DNA from: Metabacillus litoralis
GTDB lineage: Bacteria; Bacillota; Bacilli; Bacillales; Bacillaceae
Length of the DNA: 64,000 bases
Assembly (NCBI RefSeq): GCF_007994985.1
Contig: NZ_VOQF01000005.1
Location: forward strand, 248,001 to 312,000
Direction: 5' to 3'
Shown here: piece by piece, positions 45,573-54,991 of the stretch
Numbering within the stretch: position 1 is the first letter of the stretch
How the letters are laid out: each line of letters starts with the position of its first letter
Notes under the pieces: model-generated
Databases searched by the model: none
Seen by the model: the letters and a program-made list of their open reading frames with translations, nothing else
What the model was told of the DNA's origin: nothing
Translations under genes and position numbers: made by a program

Positions 45573-47200
45573 GCTTTGCATATCCAGAAGAGAAAATAAA
45601 GGTGCTTAATGATGTTTCATTTTGCGTAGAACAAGGTGATTTTGTTGTTTTATGTGGACCATCTGGAAGTGGTAAGTCGACTCTTCTGCGACTATTAAAG
45701 CAGGAGCTTGCTCCACATGGTGAAAAAGAGGGAGACATTTTCCTCGAAAATAAACCTCTACTAGATATTTCGCCTGCACAGGTTGTAAAAGACATTGGCA
45801 TGGTTTTTCAAGATCCAGAAAATCAAATTGTTATGGATCGTGTTCTCGAAGAACTAATTTTTGGGATGGAGAATTTCGGAACATCAACAGAAGAGATGCG
45901 AAAAAAAGTGGCTGAAATTGTTCATTTTTTTGGTATAGAAGGACTGCTCAATCGTAAGACCCATGAGCTTTCTGGAGGCCAAAAGCAACTAGTCAATTTA
46001 GCTTCTGTTTTATTATTAGAGCCGAAGCTATTATTGCTAGATGAACCAACGTCACAATTAGATCCTGTTGCTTCAAGAGAATTTATTGGCATGCTTCATA
46101 CAATGAATGAGGAATTTGGGATAACAGTGATTATCGCAGAGCATCGGCTAGAAGAGCTTTTTGCTATTGCTGATAAAGCTCTTGTGTTAGACAAGGGAGG
46201 TATTTTATCATATGATACGCCACGACATGTTATTGATTTTTTAAGCGAATATAAAGATCATGCAATGTATCATTATTTACCAAGTCCGGCCCGTCTATAT
46301 TTAGAATATTCCCCATCAAAAGTGAATGGTGATATCCCACTGTCAGTTAAGGAAGGGAAGAATTGGTTAAAGAATGTAGCTATTACACCGAGAGAGGGTA
46401 TTTTGAGGGGAAATCATCATACACCTAAGAAAGAAATAATGAACATAAAAGAAATTGATTTTCAGTATTCAAAGGACTCAAGTAAGATTCTTAATGATTT
46501 GTCATTAAGTATTTTTGAAGGTGAATGGCTTTCAATTGTTGGGGCAAATGGAACGGGAAAGTCAACATTACTAAAAGTCATTGCTGGACTCGAGAAACCA
46601 CAACGAGGATCAATATTTTACAAAGCGAAGAAATTTAAAAAACAACTTCCAAAAGAAATCGGCTATCTCCCACAAAATCCTAAGTTGTTCTTCATCCACG
46701 ACACGATTGGTGCTGAGTTAAGATATCTTGAACAATTACATCAAATCGGTGATGGTGAAACTAGGATTGAGGAGTTGCTAGAAATTTTCAACTTAAAAGA
46801 ACTAGTTCATCGTCATCCTTATGATGTTAGTGGAGGAGAGATGCAAAAGGCTGCATTAGCGGGAGTGCTTCTTCCTAACCCAAACTTGTTATTAATAGAC
46901 GAACCGACAAAGGGACTTGATCCAGAAGCTAAGCTTAAGCTTGGTAAGCTACTACAAACATTACAACAAAAGGGCTTAACAATCGTTATGGTCACACATG
47001 ATATTGAATTTGCTGCACAATATTCAACAAGGTGCGCAATGATGTTTCAAGGAACGATTACAACAAATTCTCCAACGAAAAGCTTTTTTCAGGGAAATGC
47101 ATTCTACACGACAGTTCTAAATCGAATCACTAGAGGAAGTGAAGTTCCAGATGTATTAACGTTAGAGGAGGCTCGCAAGACTTGGCGCGTTCAAGAATAA
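45545..47200 (+). CDS. ECF transporter double ATPase subunit (fused A-A')
   Basis: A 551-aa protein with two full ABC ATPase domains. Domain 1: Walker A GPSGSGKST, signature LSGGQKQ, Walker B LLLLDEPTSQLD. Domain 2 (from about residue 300): Walker A GANGTGKST, signature VSGGEMQK, Walker B LLLIDEPTKGLD. Fusion of the two ECF ATPases in one chain is seen in some dedicated (group I) ECF transporters. GGGAGG precedes the ATG. It overlaps both neighbouring transporter genes, which argues for stoichiometric production. Confidence 0.93.
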   Translation: MAFLETKNLSFAYPEEKIKVLNDVSFCVEQGDFVVLCGPSGSGKSTLLRLLKQELAPHGEKEGDIFLENKPLLDISPAQVVKDIGMVFQDPENQIVMDRVLEELIFGMENFGTSTEEMRKKVAEIVHFFGIEGLLNRKTHELSGGQKQLVNLASVLLLEPKLLLLDEPTSQLDPVASREFIGMLHTMNEEFGITVIIAEHRLEELFAIADKALVLDKGGILSYDTPRHVIDFLSEYKDHAMYHYLPSPARLYLEYSPSKVNGDIPLSVKEGKNWLKNVAITPREGILRGNHHTPKKEIMNIKEIDFQYSKDSSKILNDLSLSIFEGEWLSIVGANGTGKSTLLKVIAGLEKPQRGSIFYKAKKFKKQLPKEIGYLPQNPKLFFIHDTIGAELRYLEQLHQIGDGETRIEELLEIFNLKELVHRHPYDVSGGEMQKAALAGVLLPNPNLLLIDEPTKGLDPEAKLKLGKLLQTLQQKGLTIVMVTHDIEFAAQYSTRCAMMFQGTITTNSPTKSFFQGNAFYTTVLNRITRGSEVPDVLTLEEARKTWRVQE

Positions 47201-47868
47201 TTGTCATAGCAATGTTTTTATTGATTAGTATCACTATTTTGACAACACCTCTTTTAGCTGATAAGTACTTTCTTCCATTTAGCATAATCATCATGTTGCT
47301 GAGCTTTGTTCCTTTTATTATTCGGTTTGAACGAAGAAAGGTTGCTGGAAGAGAGCTTGTTTTATTAGCTGTATTAGCAGCGATTGCAGCTGTTAGTAGA
47401 GTACCCTTTGCTTCCATCCCAAGTGTTCAACCAACAACCTTTGTTATTATTGTCGCAGCACTTGCTTTTGGTGCAGAAAGTGGGTTTGTTGTTGGTGCAC
47501 TTGCTGCATTAGTATCTAATTTATTTTTAGGGCAGGGACCTTGGACACCTTGGCAAATGTATGCTTGGGGGATGATTGGATTAAGTGCAGGTTTATTAAG
47601 AAATACATGGATGATGAAACATAAAGTCGGAAAAGTTATTTTTGGATTTATAACAGGTATCTTATTTGGATGGGTCATGAATTTATGGTATTTTGTTAGC
47701 TTAGATGAAAGTATAACAATTACTGCGATAATAGCTAGATATAGTGCCAGCTTATATTTTGATTTAGCACATGCATTTTCTAATGTTTTTTTCTTGATTA
47801 TTTTTGCAGACAGCTGGTTAAAGATTTTACAGCGTTTTCGGAAAAAATATGGTTTGCTAGACAAGTAG
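47182..47868 (+). CDS. ECF transporter S subunit, predicted cobalamin-specific
   Basis: A 228-aa integral membrane substrate-binding subunit. It has about seven or eight hydrophobic segments, the first two forming an N-terminal extension; the core shows the S-component style VLAAIAAVSRVPFASIPSVQP and GAESGFVVGALAALVSNLFLGQGPWTPWQM. The riboswitch and the transcobalamin-like proteins in front suggest cobalamin or a precursor, as for CbrT of lactobacilli. TTG start with AGGAGG ten bases upstream; overlaps the ATPase gene by 19 bases. It is the last gene of the operon. Confidence 0.87.
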   Translation: MARSRIIVIAMFLLISITILTTPLLADKYFLPFSIIIMLLSFVPFIIRFERRKVAGRELVLLAVLAAIAAVSRVPFASIPSVQPTTFVIIVAALAFGAESGFVVGALAALVSNLFLGQGPWTPWQMYAWGMIGLSAGLLRNTWMMKHKVGKVIFGFITGILFGWVMNLWYFVSLDESITITAIIARYSASLYFDLAHAFSNVFFLIIFADSWLKILQRFRKKYGLLDK

Positions 47869-47903
47869 TGTTAATCCTGATCATGAGGGATTAACACTTT
47901 TTT
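47867..47903 (+). terminator. Terminator of the B12 operon
   Basis: An 11-bp stem (47867-47877 with 47888-47898) with a T-run to 47903; its 5' arm begins at the stop codon of the S-subunit gene. Confidence 0.9.
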
Positions 47904-48022
47904 ATGGAGTGACCTGTCCATTGAAACTAAAACAAATAAATTCGCGAAATAAGAAGGTTTTTCATACTTTTTGTCTAAAGAGTATAGATATCATCTAAAT
48001 AATGAAAAAAGAGGTGAACTAT

Positions 48023-49177
48023 TTGAACCACGATTCTTCGGTCATTATCTCACTAGAAGAAAAGCTAACTCTGTATCTAGAAAAAACACAGGATGAAATA
48101 TTGGAAGTATGGCAAGAGAGTATTATTATTCATGAGCATGACATGTATAAGGGAAGTATTAAGGATAATGGATTTCAAATGTTTCTATTAGTAAAAAGAT
48201 CATTATTAGGCGAAATCTGTGAACGAGACATCCAAGAGCTTGCTTATAAGGTAGCACATGAACGTGTTATTACGGATGTTAATATAGGAGAGTATGTTTA
48301 TAACGTAAATGTTGGCAGAAGTACTGTTATTAAATTCATTAACAAATCCGGTGTTTCAATTGCAGATTTACATCCAATTATCGATCGGATCAATCAAGAC
48401 TTTGATCGATTTTGCTTTCATACAGTTACTCGTTATACTGAATTAAAAGATAATGAGTTAAAGGAAAAAGTTCTATTCATCAACCAATCACACAAAGATC
48501 GTTTATCACTTCTAGGTCAAATGTCCTCAAGCTTTGTTCATGAATTTAGAAATCCTCTAACAGCTGTAATAGGTTTTATGAAGCTTTTAAAAGATGAACA
48601 TCCTTCTCTTAAATATATGGACACAATCGAGCATGAACTCGATCAATTAAAATTTAGAATTACCCAATTTCTACATGCTGCGAGATTGGAAATTGTTGAT
48701 AAACCTAAAGAAATGATACTGTTGTCTGAATTATTTACTGAAATTACTTCCTTTTTATACTCAAGTATAGTAGATGGTGATGTTGACCTGCAAACCTCCG
48801 TGAATCATGATTGTGTAATTTATGCAAAAAAAGAGGAGTTAAAGCAGGTACTCGTTAATATTATTTTAAATTCAATTGATGCAGTGAAAGAGAATGATCA
48901 CAATGACCGAAAATTAACGATTCTATGTGAATGTAATAATGAGGATATCACATTTACGATAACAAATAACGGACCACAAATTCCCCACGAAATGCAGAGT
49001 ACAATTTTTGAACCATTTTATACAACAAAAAGCTTAGGAACTGGAATCGGATTGTATGTATGTAAAACCATAATTGAAAAACATAATGGCTCAATAGAAT
49101 GTCAATCAGATCCCCAATATACTTCATTCATCATTAGGCTTCCATATGAACAAAAAAATCGATCAGGTGAGTACTGA
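48023..49177 (+). CDS. Soluble sensor histidine kinase
   Basis: A 384-aa kinase without membrane segments. The first ~155 residues form a helical sensor region (HEHDMYKGSIKDNGFQMFLL ... GEYVYNVNVGRSTVIKFI) of the HisK_N or sensor-globin-like style. The HisKA phospho-site is the His in SFVHEFRNPLTAVIGFM, the N box is NIILNSIDAV and the G2 box GTGIGLYVCK. The HEFRNPL form is that of sporulation-type kinases phosphorylating Spo0F, so a role in sporulation is possible. No response regulator is adjacent. TTG 48023 is chosen since GAGGTGA precedes it; ATG 48002 overlaps that site. Confidence 0.87.
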   Translation: MNHDSSVIISLEEKLTLYLEKTQDEILEVWQESIIIHEHDMYKGSIKDNGFQMFLLVKRSLLGEICERDIQELAYKVAHERVITDVNIGEYVYNVNVGRSTVIKFINKSGVSIADLHPIIDRINQDFDRFCFHTVTRYTELKDNELKEKVLFINQSHKDRLSLLGQMSSSFVHEFRNPLTAVIGFMKLLKDEHPSLKYMDTIEHELDQLKFRITQFLHAARLEIVDKPKEMILLSELFTEITSFLYSSIVDGDVDLQTSVNHDCVIYAKKEELKQVLVNIILNSIDAVKENDHNDRKLTILCECNNEDITFTITNNGPQIPHEMQSTIFEPFYTTKSLGTGIGLYVCKTIIEKHNGSIECQSDPQYTSFIIRLPYEQKNRSGEY

Positions 49178-49188
49178 TCGATTTTTTT
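49152..49188 (+). terminator. Terminator of the histidine kinase gene
   Basis: AAAAAATCGATCA pairs with TGATCGATTTTTTT around a short loop; the hairpin covers the last codons of the kinase gene. Confidence 0.85.
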
Positions 49189-49467
49189 GTAACTAGGTAA
49201 TTTAAAAGCTAATGTAACAATCAAGTTAAGATAAGGGAATAGACAGATCTTTTGAAAGGGTTTACATTAAATGTTACAAAAAATCTCATAATAATATAAA
49301 TTCTGCCATGTACCAATGTTCATCACGTTTTGTCTTCAAGTGTAGAAAATATCTAAAAATTTAATGATTATATCTATTTATCTTTCTATTGTTTTCATGT
49401 TATACTCTTCATGTAACAAATGTTCAATATAGTATGAACAAAATTTCTTAAAAGAGGGGTAACGTAA

Positions 49468-50322
49468 ATGAAAATAGGTGTGGTTCATTTTGGTTGTGCT
49501 TTAGAAGGTACAGCTCAAATCGTTCGTACCCTTATTGAAGATCTTTCAAGTGAGGAAACAACTGTATATGCTATTGAATGGAATCATACTTCAAAAGAAC
49601 TACAACTAAGAGAATTAAATAAAATGAGTCAAAAAACACTAACAACTACCTATAGCTTATGTAATGCCTTTCCACGAAAAATATGGGATGAAAAATCCTT
49701 TTTACTAAGTGATGAATTACAAGAGCTAGATCAGGTTATTTTATTAGGGGTTAGTAACACTCAAGAACAAGAAACCTCGGTGAACGTTTTACAAGTTCCT
49801 GTTAGTATTTACAATACTGTAGAGAACTCACAGTTTACTTTAGGTTATGATACTGCATTAAATTCGATTGTTAACAGTGTTGAAAGTGTAAGAGATACGG
49901 CTAGTTCTTTATCTTATGGTAAAGTACGTTTATTCAATGTACAAATACCTGGTAATCAACAATCAAGACTGCTGTTTGATGCTGCTGGTGCAGTTGGAGC
50001 AGAGGTTGTCACAGGTGTAAGCCCCCAGGAGCTTGATCGATTACATAATCACATCAAACAAAAAGAAGATAATGAAGATGGATATACATTCTTTATGATG
50101 GATCATTCTATTGATCTTACATCTTTTGAACAATATTTCAGTAATTTTGATTTAGATTGGAAGATTGTTGTCATTGATGATTCCCAGTGTGGAGGACCAT
50201 ATCCAACTGCTCAGGATCGATTATTAGCTAATCAATTGAAAACAGCAGTTGTCAAATGGTGTAAAGCAAATAAACCTACTGGTCAATTGCTTATTCAAGA
50301 TAATAAAGTCGTATTTAAGTAA
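49468..50322 (+). CDS. Catalytically degenerate phosphofructokinase-like protein
   Basis: A 284-aa protein that I read as a divergent ATP-phosphofructokinase homologue. Diagnostic stretches: TLGYDTALNSIVNSVESVRDTASS, which matches the PFK segment FTIGFDTALN...IRDTATS, and GGPYPTAQDRLLANQL, which matches the fructose-phosphate-binding GGSPTA.DR.LA..L. Catalytic parts are lost: the TIDND motif reads SIYNT, the nucleotide loop GGDxPGMN reads FGCALEGT and GGDGS is missing. It is about 35 residues shorter than PFK. It is probably a non-enzymatic or regulatory paralogue. It stands 69 bases before transketolase on the same strand. AGAGGGG precedes the ATG. Confidence 0.75.
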   Translation: MKIGVVHFGCALEGTAQIVRTLIEDLSSEETTVYAIEWNHTSKELQLRELNKMSQKTLTTTYSLCNAFPRKIWDEKSFLLSDELQELDQVILLGVSNTQEQETSVNVLQVPVSIYNTVENSQFTLGYDTALNSIVNSVESVRDTASSLSYGKVRLFNVQIPGNQQSRLLFDAAGAVGAEVVTGVSPQELDRLHNHIKQKEDNEDGYTFFMMDHSIDLTSFEQYFSNFDLDWKIVVIDDSQCGGPYPTAQDRLLANQLKTAVVKWCKANKPTGQLLIQDNKVVFK

Positions 50323-50391
50323 GGTTTCTATGATCAAGTAGTAGGATTAGGTTATAATGTAAAGATGAATATATTTTGGAGGGATTAACAA

Positions 50392-52404
50392 ATGAGTGAA
50401 ATGACAAAAACAGACAAATTATCTATTGAGACAATTCGTACACTTTCTATCGATGCAATTGAAAAGGCTAATTCAGGACATCCTGGTATGCCAATGGGTG
50501 CTGCTCCAATGGCATATACGCTTTGGACGAAATATATGAATGTGAACCCATCAAACCCAAGCTGGTTTAACCGTGATCGTTTTGTTCTTTCAGCAGGACA
50601 TGGATCAATGCTTCTTTATAGCTTACTTCACTTAACAGGCTATGACTTATCTATAGATGATTTAAAAGAGTTCAGACAATGGGGTAGCAAAACTCCTGGA
50701 CACCCTGAATACGGTCATACTGCAGGTGTTGATGCAACAACAGGTCCACTTGGACAAGGTATTGGAATGGCAGTAGGTATGGCAATGGCAGAGCGTCACT
50801 TAGCAGAAACATACAATAAACCATCATACGATGTTGTTGACCACTTTACATATGCAATCTGTGGTGATGGAGACTTAATGGAAGGTATTTCATCAGAATC
50901 TGCATCTTTAGCAGCACACTTAAAATTAGGTCGTTTAGTTGTTCTTTATGATTCAAATGACATTTCATTAGATGGTGATTTAGATCGTTCATTCTCAGAA
51001 AATGTTGAGCAACGTTTCATTGCACAAGGTTGGCAAGTTATTCGTGTTGAAGATGGAAATGACTTGAACGAAATTTCAAATGCAATTGAACAAGCGAAAT
51101 TAGACCTTGAGCGTCCAACATTAATTGAAGTGAAAACAACAATTGGATTTGGTTCACCTAATAAATCTGGTAAATCAGCTTCACATGGTTCTCCACTTGG
51201 TGAAACAGAAATTAAGTTAACGAAAGAAGCTTACAATTGGACATTTGAAGAAGATTTCCATGTACCTTCTGAAGTGTATGATCACTTTAATAAAACGGTA
51301 AAAGAAGCAGGAGCAAATAAAGAAAAAGAATGGAATGAATTAGTTGAAGCTTACGGAAAAGAATTCCCTGAGTTAGCAACACAATTCAAACATGCAGTAA
51401 GTGGAGAGTTTCCAGAAGGATGGGATAAAGATATTCCTGTTTACGAAGAAGGAAGTAGCCTTGCTTCACGTGCATCATCTGGTGAAGTATTAAACGGAAT
51501 TGCGAAAAACCTACCTTCATTCTTTGGTGGTTCAGCTGACTTAGCAGGATCTAACAAAACAACAATTAGTGATGCAGGAGATTTCACTAGTGATAATTAT
51601 GGTGGACGTAATATTTGGTTCGGCGTACGTGAATTTGCAATGGGTGCTGCATTAAACGGTATGGCATTACATGGTGGATTACATGCATTTGCTGGTACAT
51701 TCTTTGTATTCTCAGATTACTTACGCCCAGCGATTCGTCTAGCGGCATTAATGAATCTTCCTGTAACATATGTATTCACACATGATAGTATTGCAGTTGG
51801 TGAAGATGGTCCTACTCATGAACCAATCGAACAATTACCATCATTACGTGCAATGCCTAACTTATCAGTTGTTCGTCCAGCAGATGGAAATGAAACAGCT
51901 GCAGCTTGGAAATCAGCAATTGAATCAACAGCAACACCAACAGCTCTTGTTTTAACACGTCAAAACTTAAAAACAATCAAAAACACGAAAGATACTGCTT
52001 ATGAAGGTGTTAAAAAAGGCGCATATGTCATCTCGCCAGCATCAAAAGAAACAGCTGATGTTCTTTTATTAGCTTCTGGTTCTGAAGTTGGTTTAGCAGT
52101 TGAAGCTCAACAAGCATTATCTCAAGAAGGAATTGACGCAGCTGTTGTAAGTATGCCAGCGTGGAATCGCTTTGAAGCACAAAGTGAAGAATACAAGCGC
52201 TCTGTTTTACCTAAAGAAGTGAAGAAACGTTTAGCTATTGAAATGGCATCTCCACTTGGTTGGGATCGTTACACAGGAGACGAAGGAGACATCCTAGCTA
52301 TCAATACATTCGGTGCTTCAGCTCCAGAACAACGTATTTTAGCTGAGTATGGTTTCACAGTTGAAAATGTTGTTGCACGTGTGAAAAAGCTTATCCAAGG
52401 ATAA
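50392..52404 (+). CDS. tkt: Transketolase
   Basis: A 670-aa thiamine-diphosphate enzyme of the pentose phosphate pathway, transferring two-carbon units between sugar phosphates. The thiamine motif begins [20 protein letters not shown]; the N-terminal [14 protein letters not shown] and the pyrimidine-domain [21 protein letters not shown] are intact. Length is standard. TGGAGGG precedes the ATG. A TATAAT at 50353-50358 may be its -10 element, so it need not depend on the PFK-like gene for transcription. Codon use is strongly biased, as expected for an abundant enzyme. Confidence 0.97.
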   Translation: MSEMTKTDKLSIETIRTLSIDAIEKANSGHPGMPMGAAPMAYTLWTKYMNVNPSNPSWFNRDRFVLSAGHGSMLLYSLLHLTGYDLSIDDLKEFRQWGSKTPGHPEYGHTAGVDATTGPLGQGIGMAVGMAMAERHLAETYNKPSYDVVDHFTYAICGDGDLMEGISSESASLAAHLKLGRLVVLYDSNDISLDGDLDRSFSENVEQRFIAQGWQVIRVEDGNDLNEISNAIEQAKLDLERPTLIEVKTTIGFGSPNKSGKSASHGSPLGETEIKLTKEAYNWTFEEDFHVPSEVYDHFNKTVKEAGANKEKEWNELVEAYGKEFPELATQFKHAVSGEFPEGWDKDIPVYEEGSSLASRASSGEVLNGIAKNLPSFFGGSADLAGSNKTTISDAGDFTSDNYGGRNIWFGVREFAMGAALNGMALHGGLHAFAGTFFVFSDYLRPAIRLAALMNLPVTYVFTHDSIAVGEDGPTHEPIEQLPSLRAMPNLSVVRPADGNETAAAWKSAIESTATPTALVLTRQNLKTIKNTKDTAYEGVKKGAYVISPASKETADVLLLASGSEVGLAVEAQQALSQEGIDAAVVSMPAWNRFEAQSEEYKRSVLPKEVKKRLAIEMASPLGWDRYTGDEGDILAINTFGASAPEQRILAEYGFTVENVVARVKKLIQG

Positions 52405-52453
52405 GTTAAGATATCTAATAAAAGAAAAATAATTTTATAACTTTCCTGATAAT

Positions 52454-52493
52454 GAGGCTGACGTGATGTAAAATATGTCAGCCTCTCTCTTTT
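52454..52493 (+). terminator. Terminator of transketolase
   Basis: GAGGCTGAC (52454-52462) pairs with GTCAGCCTC (52477-52485), followed by TCTCTTTT. Confidence 0.85.
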
Positions 52494-52584
52494 AATTGAG
52501 TGCTGTTTAAGGAGATAACTAAGGGAAAGCTACTTAACAAGCAATTAACTGTGTGTTAATACTAATAAAAATAGGTGCTGCGTA

Positions 52585-53529
52585 ATGGAAAGAGAAAAAT
52601 TAAATAAAATTATTGAAGCTGCTAAGCTTTATTATCAATTAGATTACAGTCAGCAGGAAATCGCAAAAAAACTAGATGTATCAAGACCAACTGTTTCAAG
52701 ATTATTAAAAGTTGCAAAGGATTCGGGCATTGTTGAAATTACAATTCATAATCCAGTTGAAGCTGGAGAATTATTAACAGATAGATTAAGGAATAAATTT
52801 GATCTTAAAGAAGTGATCGTTACACCTGTTTCAGAGTATGACAATACATTAATAAAACGCCATCTTGGAGAAGTTGCGGCAAACTACATTAATAGAATTG
52901 TAAAAGATTCAGAAATCATTGCAACTTCATGGGGAACAACTGTTCATGAAATTGCGAAAAGACTACAACCAAAACCATTGAGTCAAACAACAATTGTGCA
53001 GCTTAATGGGGGAGTTAGTCATTCAGAATCAAAAACATATGCATCTGAAATTATCCACCTTTTTGGTGAAGCATTTAATACCCAAACATTTATGTTGCCA
53101 CTGCCAGCCATTGTTGATCATATCGTTGTGAAGCAAGCGATTGAAGCAGACCGACATATTCATAAAATACTTGATTTAGGTAAAAAAGCGAATATTGCGA
53201 TCTTTAGTGTGGGAACTCCTGTTGTTGATTCAGTTTTATTGCAAGCGGAATACCTCTCAAGTGAAGATCAACATCAAATTCAGTCAAAGGCCGTTGGAGA
53301 AATATGCTCGAGGTTTTTTGATAAAAATGGTGAAGTTTGTGTAGAGAGCTTGAATAGTCGCACAATCGGAATAGAGCTTCATGAATTAGCGAAAAAAGAA
53401 AAATCAATTCTAGTTGCAGGTGGCCCTAAAAAGTTTGATGCAATCTATGGAGCGTTAAAAGGTAAATATGCCAATGTGTTAATTACAGATCAGCATACAG
53501 CAAGATTATTAGTTGATTTAGAAGACTAA
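52585..53529 (+). CDS. deoR: SorC/DeoR-type regulator, close homologue of B. subtilis DeoR
   Basis: A 314-aa repressor. The N-terminal helix-turn-helix is YYQLDYSQQEIAKKLDVSRPTVSRLLKVAKDSG; the rest is the sugar-phosphate-binding domain with SWGTTVHEIAKRLQPK, QLNGGVSHS and ANVLITDQHTA, almost word for word as in B. subtilis DeoR. DeoR senses deoxyribose 5-phosphate and represses dra-nupC-pdp. Those genes do not follow here, so it is separated from its usual operon. Confidence 0.88.
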   Translation: MEREKLNKIIEAAKLYYQLDYSQQEIAKKLDVSRPTVSRLLKVAKDSGIVEITIHNPVEAGELLTDRLRNKFDLKEVIVTPVSEYDNTLIKRHLGEVAANYINRIVKDSEIIATSWGTTVHEIAKRLQPKPLSQTTIVQLNGGVSHSESKTYASEIIHLFGEAFNTQTFMLPLPAIVDHIVVKQAIEADRHIHKILDLGKKANIAIFSVGTPVVDSVLLQAEYLSSEDQHQIQSKAVGEICSRFFDKNGEVCVESLNSRTIGIELHELAKKEKSILVAGGPKKFDAIYGALKGKYANVLITDQHTARLLVDLED

Positions 53530-53676
53530 TAAGCTGCATTAAATAAATTATAGTAGCATCGATGGTAAACGAATGAATATAGTTTCTTATATTTTGTGAC
53601 TTACCTAATAGGTATATCATTTGTATTCTAAAGCAAGATTAGGTAAGGTGAATAATAAGATAAGGAGGCTGAAAGC

Positions 53677-54201
53677 ATGAGATTATCTGGAAAAAAGGTA
53701 TTAAGCTTTGTTCATGAGGATTTTGAGGATTTAGAGCTGTGGTATCCCATTCACAGATTGCGTGAAGAAGGTGCGATTGTTGATTTAGCTGGAGAAGACG
53801 CATCATTTACATATAAAGGGAAGTATGGAGTTCCTGCTACTTCGGACTTTGCTTTTCAGGATGTAAAAGCAAGTGATTATGATGCTTTATTAGTTCCAGG
53901 AGGATGGGCTCCAGACAAACTTCGTCGTTTTAAAGAAGTGATTGATATCGTTCAATATATGGAAGAAAACAAAAAGCCTATTGGACAAATATGTCATGCA
54001 GGCTGGGTACTGATTTCTGCCAAAATTCTAGAAGGTAAAACAGTGACAAGTACACCAGGTATTAAAGATGATATGGAAAATGCAGGAGCAACATGGTTAG
54101 ATGAAGCTGTTGTTGTTGATGGTCATCTTATTTCAAGTAGACGTCCACCAGATCTACCTGATTATATGAGAGAGTTTATACGAGTACTTGAAGAAAATTA
54201 A
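53677..54201 (+). CDS. DJ-1/PfpI-family protein (YfkM/YraA-like general stress protein)
   Basis: A 174-aa class-I glutamine-amidotransferase-fold protein of the PfpI group. The nucleophile elbow is GQICHAGW with Cys106 and His107; the conserved Glu near residue 17 (HEDFEDLE) is present. Members have been described as deglycases or as general stress proteins. TAAGGAGG precedes the ATG. Monocistronic, with a terminator. Confidence 0.92.
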   Translation: MRLSGKKVLSFVHEDFEDLELWYPIHRLREEGAIVDLAGEDASFTYKGKYGVPATSDFAFQDVKASDYDALLVPGGWAPDKLRRFKEVIDIVQYMEENKKPIGQICHAGWVLISAKILEGKTVTSTPGIKDDMENAGATWLDEAVVVDGHLISSRRPPDLPDYMREFIRVLEEN

Positions 54202-54206
54202 TTTCA

Positions 54207-54259
54207 GTCAGCACGATAGTAAATGATAAATTATCTTTACTAAAGTGCTGGCTTTTTTT
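54207..54259 (+). terminator. Terminator of the PfpI gene
   Basis: A long hairpin with outer arms CAGCAC/GTGCTG and inner TAGTAAA/TTTACTA is followed by a run of seven T. Confidence 0.8.
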
Positions 54260-54315
54260 ATTATTAAAGTTATATAGAAAATATTAACAAATATATTTGA
54301 ATAGGAGTTAAAACC

Positions 54316-54711
54316 ATGATTACATACAAGGTAAATGATGAGCTAGATGCTGTAGAATTAGCTGAGGTTTTTAAATTATCTGGCATTACACGACCTGTTG
54401 AAGATTTACCAAGATTAGAAAAAATGATTGAGCATGCTGATATTATCATTACAGCTAGAGAAGAAGGTAAAGTAGTTGGCGTAGCTAGAGCTATTACTGA
54501 TTACCACTATTGCTGTTATTTATCAGACTTAGCGATTAATAGAGAGTACCAAGGTAAAGGGATTGGTAAGAAGCTTGTGGCTTTATTAAAAGAAGAATTA
54601 GGTGAGAAAGTAGCATTAATCCTACTAGCATCAGAAGAAGCAATGGAATACTATCCGAAGATCGGCTTTGAATCAATCGATAATGGCTTTAAAATTGGTC
54701 GAAAATCTTAG
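54316..54711 (+). CDS. GNAT acetyltransferase
   Basis: A 131-aa small GNAT enzyme. The acetyl-CoA motif is YLSDLAINREYQGKGIGKKLV; the C-terminal EAMEYYPKIGFESIDNGFKI is typical of the short YjaB/ArsN2-like acetyltransferases. Substrate unknown. AGGAG precedes the ATG and a terminator follows at 54779. Confidence 0.9.
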   Translation: MITYKVNDELDAVELAEVFKLSGITRPVEDLPRLEKMIEHADIIITAREEGKVVGVARAITDYHYCCYLSDLAINREYQGKGIGKKLVALLKEELGEKVALILLASEEAMEYYPKIGFESIDNGFKIGRKS

Positions 54712-54778
54712 GCATACTTTGTTTCTAAGTAATTAATCTTTTATGGGATAATGAAAACCTACCATTCCACTTGTTTAT

Positions 54779-54804
54779 AGGACCATCTTTAGGTGGTTCT
54801 TTTT
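54779..54804 (+). terminator. Terminator of the small GNAT gene
   Basis: AGGACCA pairs with TGGTTCT around CTTTAGG-type loop bases, followed by TTTTT. Confidence 0.75.
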
Positions 54805-54937
54805 ATATTGCTCGCAATGATATAACCGTTGTTTTATTTGATTTTTGGCAGGCTGAAATAAACATTTGCTCCAGACGGTATTTACCATTTCGCTTTACAG
54901 ATGTACTCCCGCAATGAACACAACCTATTAACCACAT
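54803..54937 (-). CDS. Possible 44-aa protein with a half zinc ribbon
   Basis: A short minus-strand frame, MWLIGCVHCGSTSVKRNGKY at its start, with GGGAGG eight bases before the ATG. The CVHC knuckle followed by xxVKRNGKY resembles the N-terminal zinc ribbon of IS1-type InsA and related transposases, but only one more Cys follows (FISACQK), so the ribbon is incomplete. It could be a real small protein or the remnant of a transposase. Confidence 0.45.
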   Translation of the reverse strand: MWLIGCVHCGSTSVKRNGKYRLEQMFISACQKSNKTTVISLRAI

Positions 54938-54991
54938 AGCTGAACGCCTCCCAAAACCGTATTATATCAACATTCTATTAATATGGTCAGG

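Noticed and set aside
45382-45801. A 139-codon minus-strand frame
   Set aside because: Antisense to two ECF genes with intact motifs; no ribosome site.
44688-47868. Cobalt or nickel transport (CbiMNQO) as the role of the ECF genes
   Set aside because: No cbiM or cbiN is present, the S subunit is not of CbiM type, and DUF4430 proteins with a cobalamin riboswitch point to a corrinoid. Cobalt transport is also B12-controlled in some bacteria, so it is rejected only as less likely.
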